Part shown: positions 15,608 to 25,119 of the stretch, in pieces
How the letters are laid out: each line of letters opens with the position of its first letter
Position numbering within the stretch: the stretch's first letter is position 1
Source: Opitutia bacterium
GTDB taxonomy: Bacteria; Verrucomicrobiota; Verrucomicrobiia; Opitutales; Opitutaceae
Assembly: GCA_016217595.1 (NCBI GenBank)
Contig: JACRHS010000021.1
Span: 157,156-221,155 of the forward strand
Length of the DNA: 64,000 nucleotides
Reading direction: 5' to 3'
The notes under the pieces: generated by a model
The model's database searches: none
The model's input: the letters and a program-made list of their open reading frames with translations, nothing else
What the model was told of the DNA's origin: nothing
Program-made: the position numbers and the translations under genes

Positions 15608-16759
15608 ATGTTGCCCGTCGCCGCTTCGATGCCCGCACCAGACCCAGAATCTCCGTCGGAAAACACTCCGGCCACCGCCGCGCCCCTCGCGGCCGGCGCG
15701 GGCGTGGCGGAGCTGGAGACGGCGCTCCGCCAGCTCGTCACCACCAAGGCATGGGACATCACCCGCCCCCTGCCGACCACCCGCGAGCTGGGCACGCGTT
15801 ACCGGATTTCCAACGCCAGCGTCTGCCGCCTGCTGCTCCGCTTGAAAGACGAGGGCACGATCTGGCGGCGCGACAACGGCCGCTATTTTCTCAACGAAAG
15901 CCGCCGGCTGTACGCGCGCCGCAAACCCCACGCCTGCCTCCTGCGCAAGCTGGAGCATTGGAGCCGCACGTATCAGGGCATCATGAGCGGCGTCAGCCAG
16001 GCGCTCGGTCCCGACCGCGCCGCGCTGCTGTTCGTGCACAACGAATCGCTGGTGCGCCACGCCGACACCGCGTTTCCGCCGCATCACGCCGACGCGGAAG
16101 CGCAACGCGAGTTGCTGGCCGAATTTTTCCGCGATCACGACCGGCAGTTCCACGGCATCCTGCTCGACGAAGTGTGGCTCGACGAAGCGCTGCGGGAATT
16201 CGCCCCGCAACTCGCCCACGCCGTGCTCGTCGGCCGGCCGACGGCGTTGCCGGAGCTTTCCAGTGTGAGCGCCGACATCGACGCCAGCGCGCAGCTCGCC
16301 GTCGCGCATCTTTTCTCCCGCGGATTCGACACGCTCTGGCTGGCCGTCCCTTTCGAAAATTCGGTGGCGATCCAGCTCATGAAAAGCGCCGTCCGCCGCG
16401 CGACCGAACAACTCGGCCGGCCGCTGACCGAGACCCAAATCCACTCCGTGGCCACGCCGGAGGATCGCGCGCAGTTTGTCGAGCGGCTGCGCGCCGCCCC
16501 GGAGCGCAGCGGCGTCTTTTGTCTCGAAGACAACGTGAGCCTGTTGCTGCATCGCGCCCTCGCCGCCGCCGGCATTGCCTGCCCGGAGCGCGTCGGCCTG
16601 CTCTCGGCGATGGGCACGGACATCGTGCTCGACCGGCAAATTTCCAGCCTGCAAATCGACTTCGCCGGCATCGGACGCGCCGCCGGGCGGATTCTCGCCG
16701 AAGACACGCGGCAAACGGTGCTGCTGCCTCCGCAACTCGCCGCAGGTTCGACCACTTGA
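15608..16759 (+). CDS. GntR-type regulator with LacI-like sensor domain
   Basis: A 383-residue transcription factor. Residues 38-97 form a GntR-like winged helix (LPTTRELGTRYRISNASVCR, then DEGTIWRRDNGRYFL). Residues 110-375 look like a LacI/periplasmic-binding-protein fold for sugar sensing (GIMSGVSQALG, HGILLDEVW, DIDASAQLAVAHLFSRGF, and the terminal IDFAGIGRAAGRIL). The start is uncertain: ATG 15608 or 15629 both precede a disordered Ala/Pro-rich lead. It follows the MFS transporter and probably controls the preceding carbohydrate genes. A strong terminator follows it. Confidence 0.82.
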   Translation: MLPVAASMPAPDPESPSENTPATAAPLAAGAGVAELETALRQLVTTKAWDITRPLPTTRELGTRYRISNASVCRLLLRLKDEGTIWRRDNGRYFLNESRRLYARRKPHACLLRKLEHWSRTYQGIMSGVSQALGPDRAALLFVHNESLVRHADTAFPPHHADAEAQRELLAEFFRDHDRQFHGILLDEVWLDEALREFAPQLAHAVLVGRPTALPELSSVSADIDASAQLAVAHLFSRGFDTLWLAVPFENSVAIQLMKSAVRRATEQLGRPLTETQIHSVATPEDRAQFVERLRAAPERSGVFCLEDNVSLLLHRALAAAGIACPERVGLLSAMGTDIVLDRQISSLQIDFAGIGRAAGRILAEDTRQTVLLPPQLAAGSTT

Positions 16760-16816
16760 AGTCCGACGGGCGGGCGGCGTTTCCGCGGCGCATCCCAGAA
16801 AATGGGCAAAAAAAGT

Positions 16817-16856
16817 GGCGGGCCGCCTACCCCTAAGCGGCCCGCCTTTGCTTTCT
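16817..16856 (+). terminator. intrinsic terminator of regulator gene
   Basis: A perfect 10-bp inverted repeat GGCGGGCCGC/GCGGCCCGCC (16817-16826 and 16837-16846) with a 10-base loop is followed by TTTGCTTTCTT, 57 bases after the regulator stop. Confidence 0.85.
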
Positions 16857-16870
16857 TAGTTACCCCAAAA

Positions 16871-17010
16871 CTCCCGCTAGGCGGGAGAAAGCGATAAACT
16901 TGAAACGTCGCGATGGAGCCAACGGCGCCTCGCTCCGTCAACACCACTTTGGAGCGTAGAAATACGCATCGGCGCAAACTTTTTGCCGGGCAGTTATGAC
17001 TGTCGGTAAA
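16871..17010 (+). promoter_or_regulatory. structured 5' leader of hybrid kinase, possible riboswitch
   Basis: The 348-base space before the hybrid kinase holds several compact helices after the terminator: CTCCCGC/GCGGGAG (16871-16887), GGAG/CTCC around 16915-16935, a perfect five-pair stem GCGTA-GAAA-TACGC with a GNRA tetraloop (16954-16967), GCAAA/TTTGC (16973-16985), and CAGT/ACTG near 16990-17000. The GAAA hairpin and GCGCAAA-type segment loosely recall the c-di-GMP-I aptamer, but the conserved core does not align convincingly. I report a structured leader only. Confidence 0.3.
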
Positions 17011-17107
17011 GATTGCGAAGCCGCACATCCCGGACATGTTTAGGCGCATCGCCGCCCGCCCGCCCCGCGCCTTCTGGCGCGATCTGCCGCGCGCGCGATC
17101 TACCCAC

Positions 17108-19423
17108 ATGTCAACGCCCTCCTCCCCGACCACCCTGCTGCGGGTTTTGCTCGTAGAGGATTCTGAGCCCGATGCCGAGCTATTGACCCATCATTTGCAG
17201 CAGGCCGGCTTCACCGTGGCCGTCAAGCGGGTCGACACGCCCTCTGTCTTTCAAACCACGCTCCATCGTCAGCCGTGGGATGTGATCATATCCGATTATT
17301 CCATGCCGCGCTTTTCCGGCTTGAAGGCGCTGGAGCTGGCCAAGGCCAGCGGGCTCGACATCCCCTTCAGTCTCGTCTCCGGCTCGGTGGGCGAGGACGT
17401 CGCCGTCAACGCCATGCGCGCCGGCGCGAGCGATTATCTGATCAAGGACCGGCTGACCCGGCTCGGCCCGGTGGTGACACGCGAGCTGGCAGAGGCTGCG
17501 TCGCGTCGCAATCGACTCCAGGCCGAGGGGCAAGTCCGGCAATGGTCGCACGCCGTGCATCAGGCGCCGGTCAGCATCGTCATCACCGATCTCACCGGGG
17601 CCATCGAGTATGTGAATCCGAAGTTCACCGAGGCGACCGGCTACACGCTGGAAGAAGTCCGCGGGCAGAACCCCCGCATCCTCAAATCGGGGGAGATGCC
17701 ACGCGAGGCGTACGCCCAGCTCTGGGCCGCCATTTCCGCGGGCCGCGAATGGCGCGGCGAATTCCATAATCGCAAGAAGAGCGGCGAGCTTTTCTGGGAA
17801 AGCGCCGCCATCTCGCCCATCCGCGACGCCGAGGGGCGCATCACCCACTATCTCGCCACCAAGGAAGACATCACCGAGCGCAAACGCACCGAGACCCTCA
17901 TCCGGGAACAAGCCGCACTGCTTGATAACGCCAACGACGCAATTTACGTCCGCGACCTCGACCAAACCATTCGCTACTGGAATCGTGGCGCCGAACGCCT
18001 CTACGGGTGGACGCGGGATGAAGCCGTCGGGAAATTATCCACCCAGCTGTTTGTCGATGACGCCTCGTTGATCGACACCATCGGCGCCTCGCTCCTCAAA
18101 TACGACTCTTGGTCGGGCGAAATCCGCCACATCAACAAACTCGGCGCTCCTCTCGACATCTTTTCCCGCTGCACCCTGATGCGCGACGAGCAGGGCCGCC
18201 CCTATGGAGCGTTCGTCATCAACTCCGACATCACCGGCAAAAAGCAATTGGAAGCGCAGTTCCTGCGGGCGCAGCGGTTGGAGAGCCTGGGGGCCCTGGC
18301 CAGCGGCATCGCCCATGATCTGAACAATATGCTCGCACCGATCCTGCTCGCGATTCCCACGCTGCAACGCGACGACGTGCCGCAAGAGACCAAAAACCGC
18401 TTGCTCTCCTCGATGGGCACGAGCGCCCAGCGCAGCGCCGAGATCATCCGCCAGGTGCTCACCTTCGCCCGCGGCATCAAAGGCGAACGCATCACCCTCC
18501 AACCGCGCCATCTCGTGCATGAGGTCGGCAATATCATTCAAGAAACGTTCCCCAAAAACATTCAGATCGAATTGGACATCGCCCCCGAGATCTGGCCGGT
18601 CCTTGGCGATTCCACGCAGATCGAACAGGCGGTGATGAACCTCTGCGTCAACGCCCGCGACGCCATGCCTGATGGCGGCAGCCTGTTGCTCACATTGGAA
18701 AATTTTTCAGCCGATGAGGCGCTCGTCCAGACCACCCCCGGGGCCAGCGTCGGCCCTTACGTGCGCTTCTCTGTGACCGACACAGGCACGGGAATCCCGG
18801 CCGATATTCTGAGCAAAAAGATTTTCGAACCGTTCTTCACGACCAAGCCACCGGGCCTGGGCACCGGTTTGGGTCTGTCGACCGTGCTCGGGATCGTGCG
18901 CAATCACGGTGGCTTCGTGCGCGTGAAGAGCGAGATGGGACGCGGCTCCAACTTCGAGTTTTTCCTGCCCGCCACTCCCGCCACCCCGATCCCCGTCGAG
19001 CCCGTCGCCAGCACCGATATTGTCCGCGCCCGCGGCGAACTGATTCTTGTGGTGGACGACGAGAAGACATTCCAATCGATCATCAGCCGCGTGCTGGAGG
19101 AACACGGTTACCGTGTCCTCTCCGCGCATGAAGGCACCGAAGCCGTCGGTCTTTTCCTCCAGCACCAAAGCGAAATCACCGCCGTCATCGTCGATATGAA
19201 AATGCCGGGCATGGACGGACCGGCGTTAATCCGCGTACTCCGCCACATCCAGCCCACCGTGCGGCTGATCGGCACCAGCGGATATGGCGACTTCGATGGT
19301 GAAGACAGCGAGGCGCTCGAACTGCCGGCATTTTTAACCAAGCCTTTTACCAGCGGCAAACTGCTGCACACCTTGGAAAAGATCTGCCAGCTCCCGCCGG
19401 CGCCGCCAGACAAAGCCTCGTGA
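17108..19423 (+). CDS. hybrid histidine kinase REC-PAS-PAS-HisKA-HATPase-REC
   Basis: A 771-residue soluble signalling protein. Domains: receiver 1 (about 12-130, phospho-acceptor Asp63 in ISDYSMP), PAS 1 (145-258), PAS 2 (265-378), HisKA with His403 (GIAHDLNN), HATPase with [15 protein letters not shown] and GTGLGLS (585-591), and receiver 2 (about 645-760, Asp696 in IVDMKMP, Lys745 in LTKPF). Both receivers look intact, unlike the kinase at 3143. ATG 17108 is chosen because receiver 1 starts immediately after it; the frame is open to 17036. The TonB-dependent receptor gene follows 144 bases later, but no output regulator is adjacent. Confidence 0.93.
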   Translation: MSTPSSPTTLLRVLLVEDSEPDAELLTHHLQQAGFTVAVKRVDTPSVFQTTLHRQPWDVIISDYSMPRFSGLKALELAKASGLDIPFSLVSGSVGEDVAVNAMRAGASDYLIKDRLTRLGPVVTRELAEAASRRNRLQAEGQVRQWSHAVHQAPVSIVITDLTGAIEYVNPKFTEATGYTLEEVRGQNPRILKSGEMPREAYAQLWAAISAGREWRGEFHNRKKSGELFWESAAISPIRDAEGRITHYLATKEDITERKRTETLIREQAALLDNANDAIYVRDLDQTIRYWNRGAERLYGWTRDEAVGKLSTQLFVDDASLIDTIGASLLKYDSWSGEIRHINKLGAPLDIFSRCTLMRDEQGRPYGAFVINSDITGKKQLEAQFLRAQRLESLGALASGIAHDLNNMLAPILLAIPTLQRDDVPQETKNRLLSSMGTSAQRSAEIIRQVLTFARGIKGERITLQPRHLVHEVGNIIQETFPKNIQIELDIAPEIWPVLGDSTQIEQAVMNLCVNARDAMPDGGSLLLTLENFSADEALVQTTPGASVGPYVRFSVTDTGTGIPADILSKKIFEPFFTTKPPGLGTGLGLSTVLGIVRNHGGFVRVKSEMGRGSNFEFFLPATPATPIPVEPVASTDIVRARGELILVVDDEKTFQSIISRVLEEHGYRVLSAHEGTEAVGLFLQHQSEITAVIVDMKMPGMDGPALIRVLRHIQPTVRLIGTSGYGDFDGEDSEALELPAFLTKPFTSGKLLHTLEKICQLPPAPPDKAS

Positions 19424-19456
19424 GGTCGGGCCGCCCCCGGCGGCGCCGTTAATGAT

Positions 19457-19476
19457 ATAAGCCAGGGCGGGCTTAT
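19457..19476 (+). terminator. weak hairpin after hybrid kinase gene
   Basis: ATAAGCC/GGCTTAT form a 7-bp stem with a six-base loop 34 bases after the kinase stop. Only a short T-poor tail follows, so termination is uncertain. Confidence 0.35.
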
Positions 19477-19567
19477 CTTGGGCGCTCCCGGCGCTACGCT
19501 CTGCGTAGTTCCACTCCATTGTCTATTGGCGCAGTCGCTTTTAGACTAACCCAAGCCCCTCCCCGTC

Positions 19568-22500
19568 ATGACTGCCCCCACACCCCGCCTCTCGCTTTCG
19601 CGTCGGCTCGCGTCGGCGCTTCCGTTCCTGCTCGGCTGGATCTTCGTCTTCGCGCAGACCGTGCCGGGCTCGGCCCAGACCATCCCCACCGGCACCATCA
19701 CCGGCCGCATCCTCAACCCCGCTACCGGCGAATATGTGCGCAACGCCGAGGTCCGCATCGCCGGCACCGAGTATTCCACCGTGACCGAATCCGACGGCAC
19801 CTACGAGCTCACCGATGTGCCCGTCGGCCCGGCCAAAATTACGGTCGACTACACGGGTTATGAGACGCCGCCCGCCACCGTCACCGTCGTCGCCAACCAG
19901 AGCGTCAATCAGGACTTCAATCTCTCGCCCGCCATCGCCCGCACCGGAAAAAAGGACGAGGTGGTCGAGCTCTCTACGTTCGTCGTTTCCTCCGAACGCG
20001 AGGGCAATGCCAAGGCCATCATGGACCAGCGCCGCAACATGAACATCAGCACTTCGGTCGCGTCCGATATTTTCGGCGATGTCACCGACGGCAATGTCGG
20101 CGAGTTCCTGAAATATCTGCCGGGCGTCGACATCGATTACGTCGAGTCCGAGACCCGCGGCCCCCGTCTCGGCGGCATGGATGCGCAGTACACCGGCGTC
20201 TCCTTTGACGGCGTCCGCGTCGCGAGCGCCGATGCGCTCCGCACCGGCGATCTCGGGCGGGCGACCAGCTTCGAGGCGTTTTCGATCAGCAGCATCGAAT
20301 CGATCGAGATCAACCGCACGTCGAGCCCCGACATGGATGCCGACGCTCCCGCCGGCACGATCAACATGAAAACCAAGCGGGCGTTCGACCGCAAAGGCCG
20401 CCTGCTCCGCTACAACGCCAGCATGAACCTCAACTCCGAGGAGTTCACCTGGAGCCGGACCTACGGCCCCGGCGGGCGCAAAGAATTCAAGATGCGCCCC
20501 AATTACAGCCTGGAGTACTCCGACTCGTTTCTCCGCAACACGCTCGGGTTCGTCGCCAGCATTAATCACGTCGACTCCTACACGGAACAGTACCGGCACA
20601 ACCTGACGTTCAACACCTCGCCGACGGCCGCCGACCCGCGCCCCATGGTGATCACCGCGCTGAACTTCAAGGACGGCAACAAAAACATCGCCAAGGACAC
20701 CTACACGCTGACGACGGACTGGAAGGCCACGCGCAATCTCGTGCTCTCGAACACCATCATCTACAATTACGCGCTCGGGCAGTTCTACAACCGCGAGTGG
20801 ACCTTCAACGCCGCGACGAACAACGCCAACGCCAACACCGGCCGCCACAGATCGCTCGGCGACGTGAACAACGTCAGCACCAACGGACTTGCCACTAACA
20901 CTTCGCGCAACTCCGCCACCGGCGGTGGCAGCGCGAGCAAGCGCACCATCACGTTCACCATGGCGCAGAAATTCGAGCTCAAGCTCGCCAGCTGGGTCAT
21001 CGACGGTGCGGCCACCCTTTCCCACTCGTTCAACAACTATGAGGCATTGGAAAAGGGCCACTCCCGCAGCGAGGACACGAACAGCATCACGAGCGATTTC
21101 ATCGCCACCCGCCCAGGCAACACGTCACACGAATGGGTCATCCGCCAGGTCTCCGGCCCCGACTGGTTCAACCTCGCCAACCGCACCTACCCGCGCATCA
21201 CCAACGAGGGCCGCTACGCGCGCACCGAAATCTGGACCGGCGAGCTCAACGCCAAATGGACCACTCCGCTGCGCAAATTTCCCACCATCCTGAAATTCGG
21301 CGCCAAGTGGAGCGATGAGACCCGCAAGAATGGCAACGAGACGCCGTACTACACCTGGGCGTATGTCGGGCCCGGCGGTGTGCAATACCGGGCCGACGGC
21401 ACGCTCGACACCACCACCGGCAGTTTCGCCGCGTTCCCCAATCGCAACACTTGGAACACCGGCACCACGAATATCCTCACCACCGTGAATTCCAACGGAC
21501 AGGTGCTCGCGATGCCGCGGCCCGACCCCAACGCCCTTGCCGACCTCGCCCGCGCCCACCCCGAGTACTTCGTCAGCAACGCCACCGCCGACAATTACTA
21601 CAATGCTTTCATCGCCAACCGGCGCGACACGGCCCAGACCGTCACCGCCGGCTACGGCATGGCGACCGTCAGAGTCTCCCCCAAAATCACGATGCAGACC
21701 GGCGTCCGCTGGGAAAAAACCGACCACGATTCCCGCGATTACAGTCCGCGCACCAGCGCCGAGATGCAGGCCGCAGGCTTCACGCTCAACAGCTCATTCC
21801 GCGCCACCACCATCGATGGCCTCCGCTACCAGTTCTTGACCAAGCCGCAGGTTCATCACCGCGAAAAGTACGCCAGCTTTTTCCCGATGGTGTCGCTCAA
21901 GTACAATGTGAGCCGCTCGCTCCAGTTCCAGGCCGGCATGAACAAAGCCATCGCGCGCCCGCCGACCGATGCCATCGCCGGCGTCTGGTTGATCAACGAA
22001 AACACGCAGGTCATCACCGCGCCCAATGCCGGCTTGAAGCCCGAATATTCCAACAACTACGCCGCACGCCTCGCCTACTATTTCGAGCCGGCCGGCCAGT
22101 TCTCGGTCAGCGTTTCGCAAAACGATATCCGCAATCTCCGCGAATCGCGCACCGGCACCGCGGAGGAATTCGGCTTCGCCGGCGATCCGGTTTACGGCAG
22201 CTATTCGTTCCAATCCACGTACAACGTTTCCTCGCCGCGCCGCTTCCGCAACATCGAGCTCGCGTACAATCAGACGCTGCCGTTCCGCGCCGAGGCGCTG
22301 CGCGGCATCACCATCAACACCGCGGTCACCCGCTCTTACTGCGACTCACGCCGGGCCAGCCTCCTGCCCTACCGCGTCACCGGCGGCCTGGGTTACCGCT
22401 ACAAACGTCTCAGCCTGCGCCTCGGCGTCGTGTGGCGCGACAACACGCCGGGCATGGGCACCGACGGCACCTACGGTCTCTACCGGCTCCACGACACCAA

Positions 22501-22690
22501 ACTCGATGTCGGCGGCGAATTCCGGCTGAACAAATGGGCCACGTTCTTCTTCCAGGGCCGCGACATCTTCAACGGCGGCCAGACGTGGATGATGACTCCG
22601 CCCGGTAGCGTCGAAGGTCAGGGCGCCGCGGTCCGCGTCTACGAAAATTACGGAGCCAACTGGAATTTCGGCATCAAGGGCATGTTCTAA
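19568..22690 (+). CDS. TonB-dependent outer-membrane receptor
   Basis: A 1040-residue outer-membrane transporter. Layout: signal peptide (about 1-36), a carboxypeptidase-regulatory-like beta domain (about 40-118, GTITGRILNPATGEYVRNAEV and SDGTYELTDVPVG), a TonB-box-like ELSTFVVSSER near 138, the plug (about 150-280, with SVASDIF, GEFLKYLPGV and IESIEINR), and a long beta-barrel ending in the aromatic GIKGMF. The pattern is typical of the large receptors expanded in Opitutaceae. The substrate cannot be read from sequence; neighbouring carbohydrate genes suggest glycans. The start follows a C/T-rich tract (CCCCTCCCCGTC). Confidence 0.93.
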   Translation: MTAPTPRLSLSRRLASALPFLLGWIFVFAQTVPGSAQTIPTGTITGRILNPATGEYVRNAEVRIAGTEYSTVTESDGTYELTDVPVGPAKITVDYTGYETPPATVTVVANQSVNQDFNLSPAIARTGKKDEVVELSTFVVSSEREGNAKAIMDQRRNMNISTSVASDIFGDVTDGNVGEFLKYLPGVDIDYVESETRGPRLGGMDAQYTGVSFDGVRVASADALRTGDLGRATSFEAFSISSIESIEINRTSSPDMDADAPAGTINMKTKRAFDRKGRLLRYNASMNLNSEEFTWSRTYGPGGRKEFKMRPNYSLEYSDSFLRNTLGFVASINHVDSYTEQYRHNLTFNTSPTAADPRPMVITALNFKDGNKNIAKDTYTLTTDWKATRNLVLSNTIIYNYALGQFYNREWTFNAATNNANANTGRHRSLGDVNNVSTNGLATNTSRNSATGGGSASKRTITFTMAQKFELKLASWVIDGAATLSHSFNNYEALEKGHSRSEDTNSITSDFIATRPGNTSHEWVIRQVSGPDWFNLANRTYPRITNEGRYARTEIWTGELNAKWTTPLRKFPTILKFGAKWSDETRKNGNETPYYTWAYVGPGGVQYRADGTLDTTTGSFAAFPNRNTWNTGTTNILTTVNSNGQVLAMPRPDPNALADLARAHPEYFVSNATADNYYNAFIANRRDTAQTVTAGYGMATVRVSPKITMQTGVRWEKTDHDSRDYSPRTSAEMQAAGFTLNSSFRATTIDGLRYQFLTKPQVHHREKYASFFPMVSLKYNVSRSLQFQAGMNKAIARPPTDAIAGVWLINENTQVITAPNAGLKPEYSNNYAARLAYYFEPAGQFSVSVSQNDIRNLRESRTGTAEEFGFAGDPVYGSYSFQSTYNVSSPRRFRNIELAYNQTLPFRAEALRGITINTAVTRSYCDSRRASLLPYRVTGGLGYRYKRLSLRLGVVWRDNTPGMGTDGTYGLYRLHDTKLDVGGEFRLNKWATFFFQGRDIFNGGQTWMMTPPGSVEGQGAAVRVYENYGANWNFGIKGMF

Positions 22691-22714
22691 AACGACGCCC
22701 CCTGCTCGGCCTCC

Positions 22715-22743
22715 GCAAGCGGGAGACCCGCCTTCCCGCTTGC
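22715..22743 (+). terminator. inverted repeat after TonB receptor gene
   Basis: GCAAGCGGGA/TCCCGCTTGC is a perfect 10-bp inverted repeat with a nine-base loop, 24 bases after the stop. It lacks a T-run. The right arm's CTTCCCGCTTGCCGT recurs at 25077-25091 before the second TPR gene. Confidence 0.5.
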
Positions 22744-22773
22744 CGTCCCTCCCCCGCCGGCCGAACTTTTTCC

Positions 22774-25068
22774 GTGCCTCGCCCCCTCCGCGCCTTTCTG
22801 TCCGCCGGATCGTCGTTTGTCCGCCGTCATTTTTTTCCGACTCTCGGGCTCGCCGCGCTTTTGGTCGCCGCGGTCGGCGTCGCGTTCTGGCCGGCGCTGC
22901 GCGGGCAATTCATCTGGGACGACGACCTCCATGTGACCGCCAACCCCACGATTGTGGGACCGCTCGGCCTGTGGGAAATCTGGACAACTTCCGCCGCCAA
23001 TTACTTCCCGCTGGTGCTGACCAATTTTTGGCTGCAACACGCGCTCTGGGGTCTGAACCCGCTGCCCTACCATGTCGTCACGCTCGCGTTGCACGCCGCC
23101 AGCGCGGTGCTCTTGTGGCGCTTGCTGTGGCGGCTGGACGTGCCCGGAGCCTGGCTCGGCGCCGCCCTGTGGGCACTGCATCCGGTGCAGGTCGAATCGG
23201 TCGCGTGGATCTCGGAATTGAAGAACACGCAGTCGGCGCTTTTCTACCTGCTCGCGATCCGGGCGTTCGTGGAGTGGATCGACGACGATCGCCGCCGCCG
23301 GTTTTACGCCCTCGCATTGCTCGGCGCGCTACTCGCGATCTTGAGCAAGCCCTCCGCAGCGATGCTGCCGCTCGTACTCGCCTTGTGCAGCTGGTGGCGG
23401 CGCGGCCGCCTGACGTGGCACGATGCGGCGATGCTCGCGCCCTTCTTTGTGCTCTCGGCCCTCGCCGCCGGCTGGACGATCTGGGAGCAGAAATTTCACT
23501 CGGGCGCGGTGGGCCCGGAGTGGAGTCAAAGCTGGCCGGAGCGCGGCCTCATCGCCGGACGCGCCCTCTGGTTCTATCTCGGCAAACTGGTCTGGCCCCA
23601 CCCGCTGATTTTCATCTACCCGCGCTGGTCGCTCGACGCCCGCCAGCTGACCGCCTATCTGCCGCTCGCCGCGGCGCTCGGCGGTTTGGTGGCGGCGTGG
23701 GTTTTCCGCCACCGCGGCGGCCGGCCGGTATTTCTCGCCGTCGCTTATTTTGTCGCGCTGCTGTTTCCGGTCCTGGGCTTCTTCGACGTTTACTTCTTCC
23801 GGTATTCATTTGTTGGCGATCATTTCCAGTACCTCGCCAGCATCGGTCCACTGGCGCTGGCCGGCGCCGGGCTCGCCCGCCTCGGAGCAGGGATGCCGGC
23901 ATGGTGGCAACGCGCGCGGCCGGTCGCCGCCGGCGTGCTGCTGCTGGGACTCGCAACGCTCAGCTGGCGGCAGTGCTCCATCTACGCGAGCCGCGAGACA
24001 CTCTGGCGCGCGACCGTCAACGCCAACCCCGATTGCGTGATGGCCTGGCTCAACCTTGCCGACACGCTCGTCCGCCAAAACCGTCACGCCGAGGCGGTCG
24101 CCACCTTTGAGGAGGCATTGCGCCGTCGTCCCCATGACGCCGACGCGCACAACGATCTCGGCGGCGTGCTGCTTCTTCTGGGCCGGCCGCAGGAAGCGTT
24201 GCCCCATCTCGAAAGCGCGATTCGCCTCCGCCCCGACTTCGCCGAAGGTCATGACAACCTCGGCAACGTCCTCCGCGCCCTCGGCCGGCGCACGGAGGCG
24301 ATGGCGCAATACACCGAGGCGCTCCGTCTGAACCCCAACCTCGCATCGGCGCACAACAACCTCGGCTGCGAACTCGCCGAACGCGGTCAGCCGGCGGAAG
24401 CCCTGCCGCACTTCGCCACAGCATTGCGCCTCAAACCCGACCATGCCGAGGCGCACGACAACCTGGCCACGGCCTTGCGCGAACTCGGCCGGGTGCCCGA
24501 GACGCTGCCGCATTTCGTGCGCGCACTGGAGCTCCGGCCCGCCTTCACCGCCGCACGCTGCCGTTACGCTGCTGCGCTCGCCGCCATCGGACGCACCGCG
24601 GAAGCATTGACCCAACTCGAACGCGCCGTGGCGCTCGCGCCCGAGTCTGCCGAAGCGCACCACAATTTGGGCACGGCGCTCGCGCAATCCGGCCGCGTGG
24701 CGGAGGCCGTGGCGCAATTCGAGGCGGCGACGCGGCTCGCGCCGGATTTCGCCTCCGCCCGCCTCAACCTCGGCCTCGCCCTCTGCGCGTTGCAACGCTG
24801 GCCGGACGCCATCGCGCAGCTGGAGGCGGCCGTGCGCCTCGTGCCCGATTCCGCCGCCGCGCACAGTCAGCTCGCCGTGGCCTTGGTCAACAACGGTCAG
24901 CTGCCTGCCGCCGTGCCACACTTCGAGGCGGCGCTGCTCCTCGCGCCGCAAGCCGCTGAAGTGCACGCCAACTACGCGCAAGTGCTGGATGCGCTCGAAC
25001 GCCCACGCGCGGCGGCCGAGCACCGGCAGGAAGCCGCGCGCCTGCTCCGCGCCCAACCGTCGCGCTGA
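22774..25068 (+). CDS. TMTC-like membrane protein with TPR tail (first copy)
   Basis: A 764-residue protein in two halves. Residues 20-410 contain about ten transmembrane segments with features of the GT-C/TMTC family: the acidic FIWDDDLHVT motif in the first extramembrane loop, LHPVQVESVAWISELKNTQS and a GDHFQYLASIG segment. Residues 415-760 are about ten tandem 34-residue TPR units (AHNNLGCELAERGQPAEALPHF type). Eukaryotic TMTC proteins are O-mannosyltransferases; bacterial homologues are mostly uncharacterised, so glycosyl transfer is inference. GTG 22774 is the start that gives the full membrane domain. A paralogue follows directly. Confidence 0.85.
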   Translation: MPRPLRAFLSAGSSFVRRHFFPTLGLAALLVAAVGVAFWPALRGQFIWDDDLHVTANPTIVGPLGLWEIWTTSAANYFPLVLTNFWLQHALWGLNPLPYHVVTLALHAASAVLLWRLLWRLDVPGAWLGAALWALHPVQVESVAWISELKNTQSALFYLLAIRAFVEWIDDDRRRRFYALALLGALLAILSKPSAAMLPLVLALCSWWRRGRLTWHDAAMLAPFFVLSALAAGWTIWEQKFHSGAVGPEWSQSWPERGLIAGRALWFYLGKLVWPHPLIFIYPRWSLDARQLTAYLPLAAALGGLVAAWVFRHRGGRPVFLAVAYFVALLFPVLGFFDVYFFRYSFVGDHFQYLASIGPLALAGAGLARLGAGMPAWWQRARPVAAGVLLLGLATLSWRQCSIYASRETLWRATVNANPDCVMAWLNLADTLVRQNRHAEAVATFEEALRRRPHDADAHNDLGGVLLLLGRPQEALPHLESAIRLRPDFAEGHDNLGNVLRALGRRTEAMAQYTEALRLNPNLASAHNNLGCELAERGQPAEALPHFATALRLKPDHAEAHDNLATALRELGRVPETLPHFVRALELRPAFTAARCRYAAALAAIGRTAEALTQLERAVALAPESAEAHHNLGTALAQSGRVAEAVAQFEAATRLAPDFASARLNLGLALCALQRWPDAIAQLEAAVRLVPDSAAAHSQLAVALVNNGQLPAAVPHFEAALLLAPQAAEVHANYAQVLDALERPRAAAEHRQEAARLLRAQPSR

Positions 25069-25119
25069 CGCGCCCCTTCCCGCTTGCCGTCTCCCGAGCG
25101 AAAAACGAACGTTGCCGCC

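Noticed and set aside
16890..17010. Firm c-di-GMP-I (GEMM) riboswitch call
   Set aside because: Some segments resemble the aptamer, but the conserved core cannot be aligned without large gaps; kept only as a structured leader.
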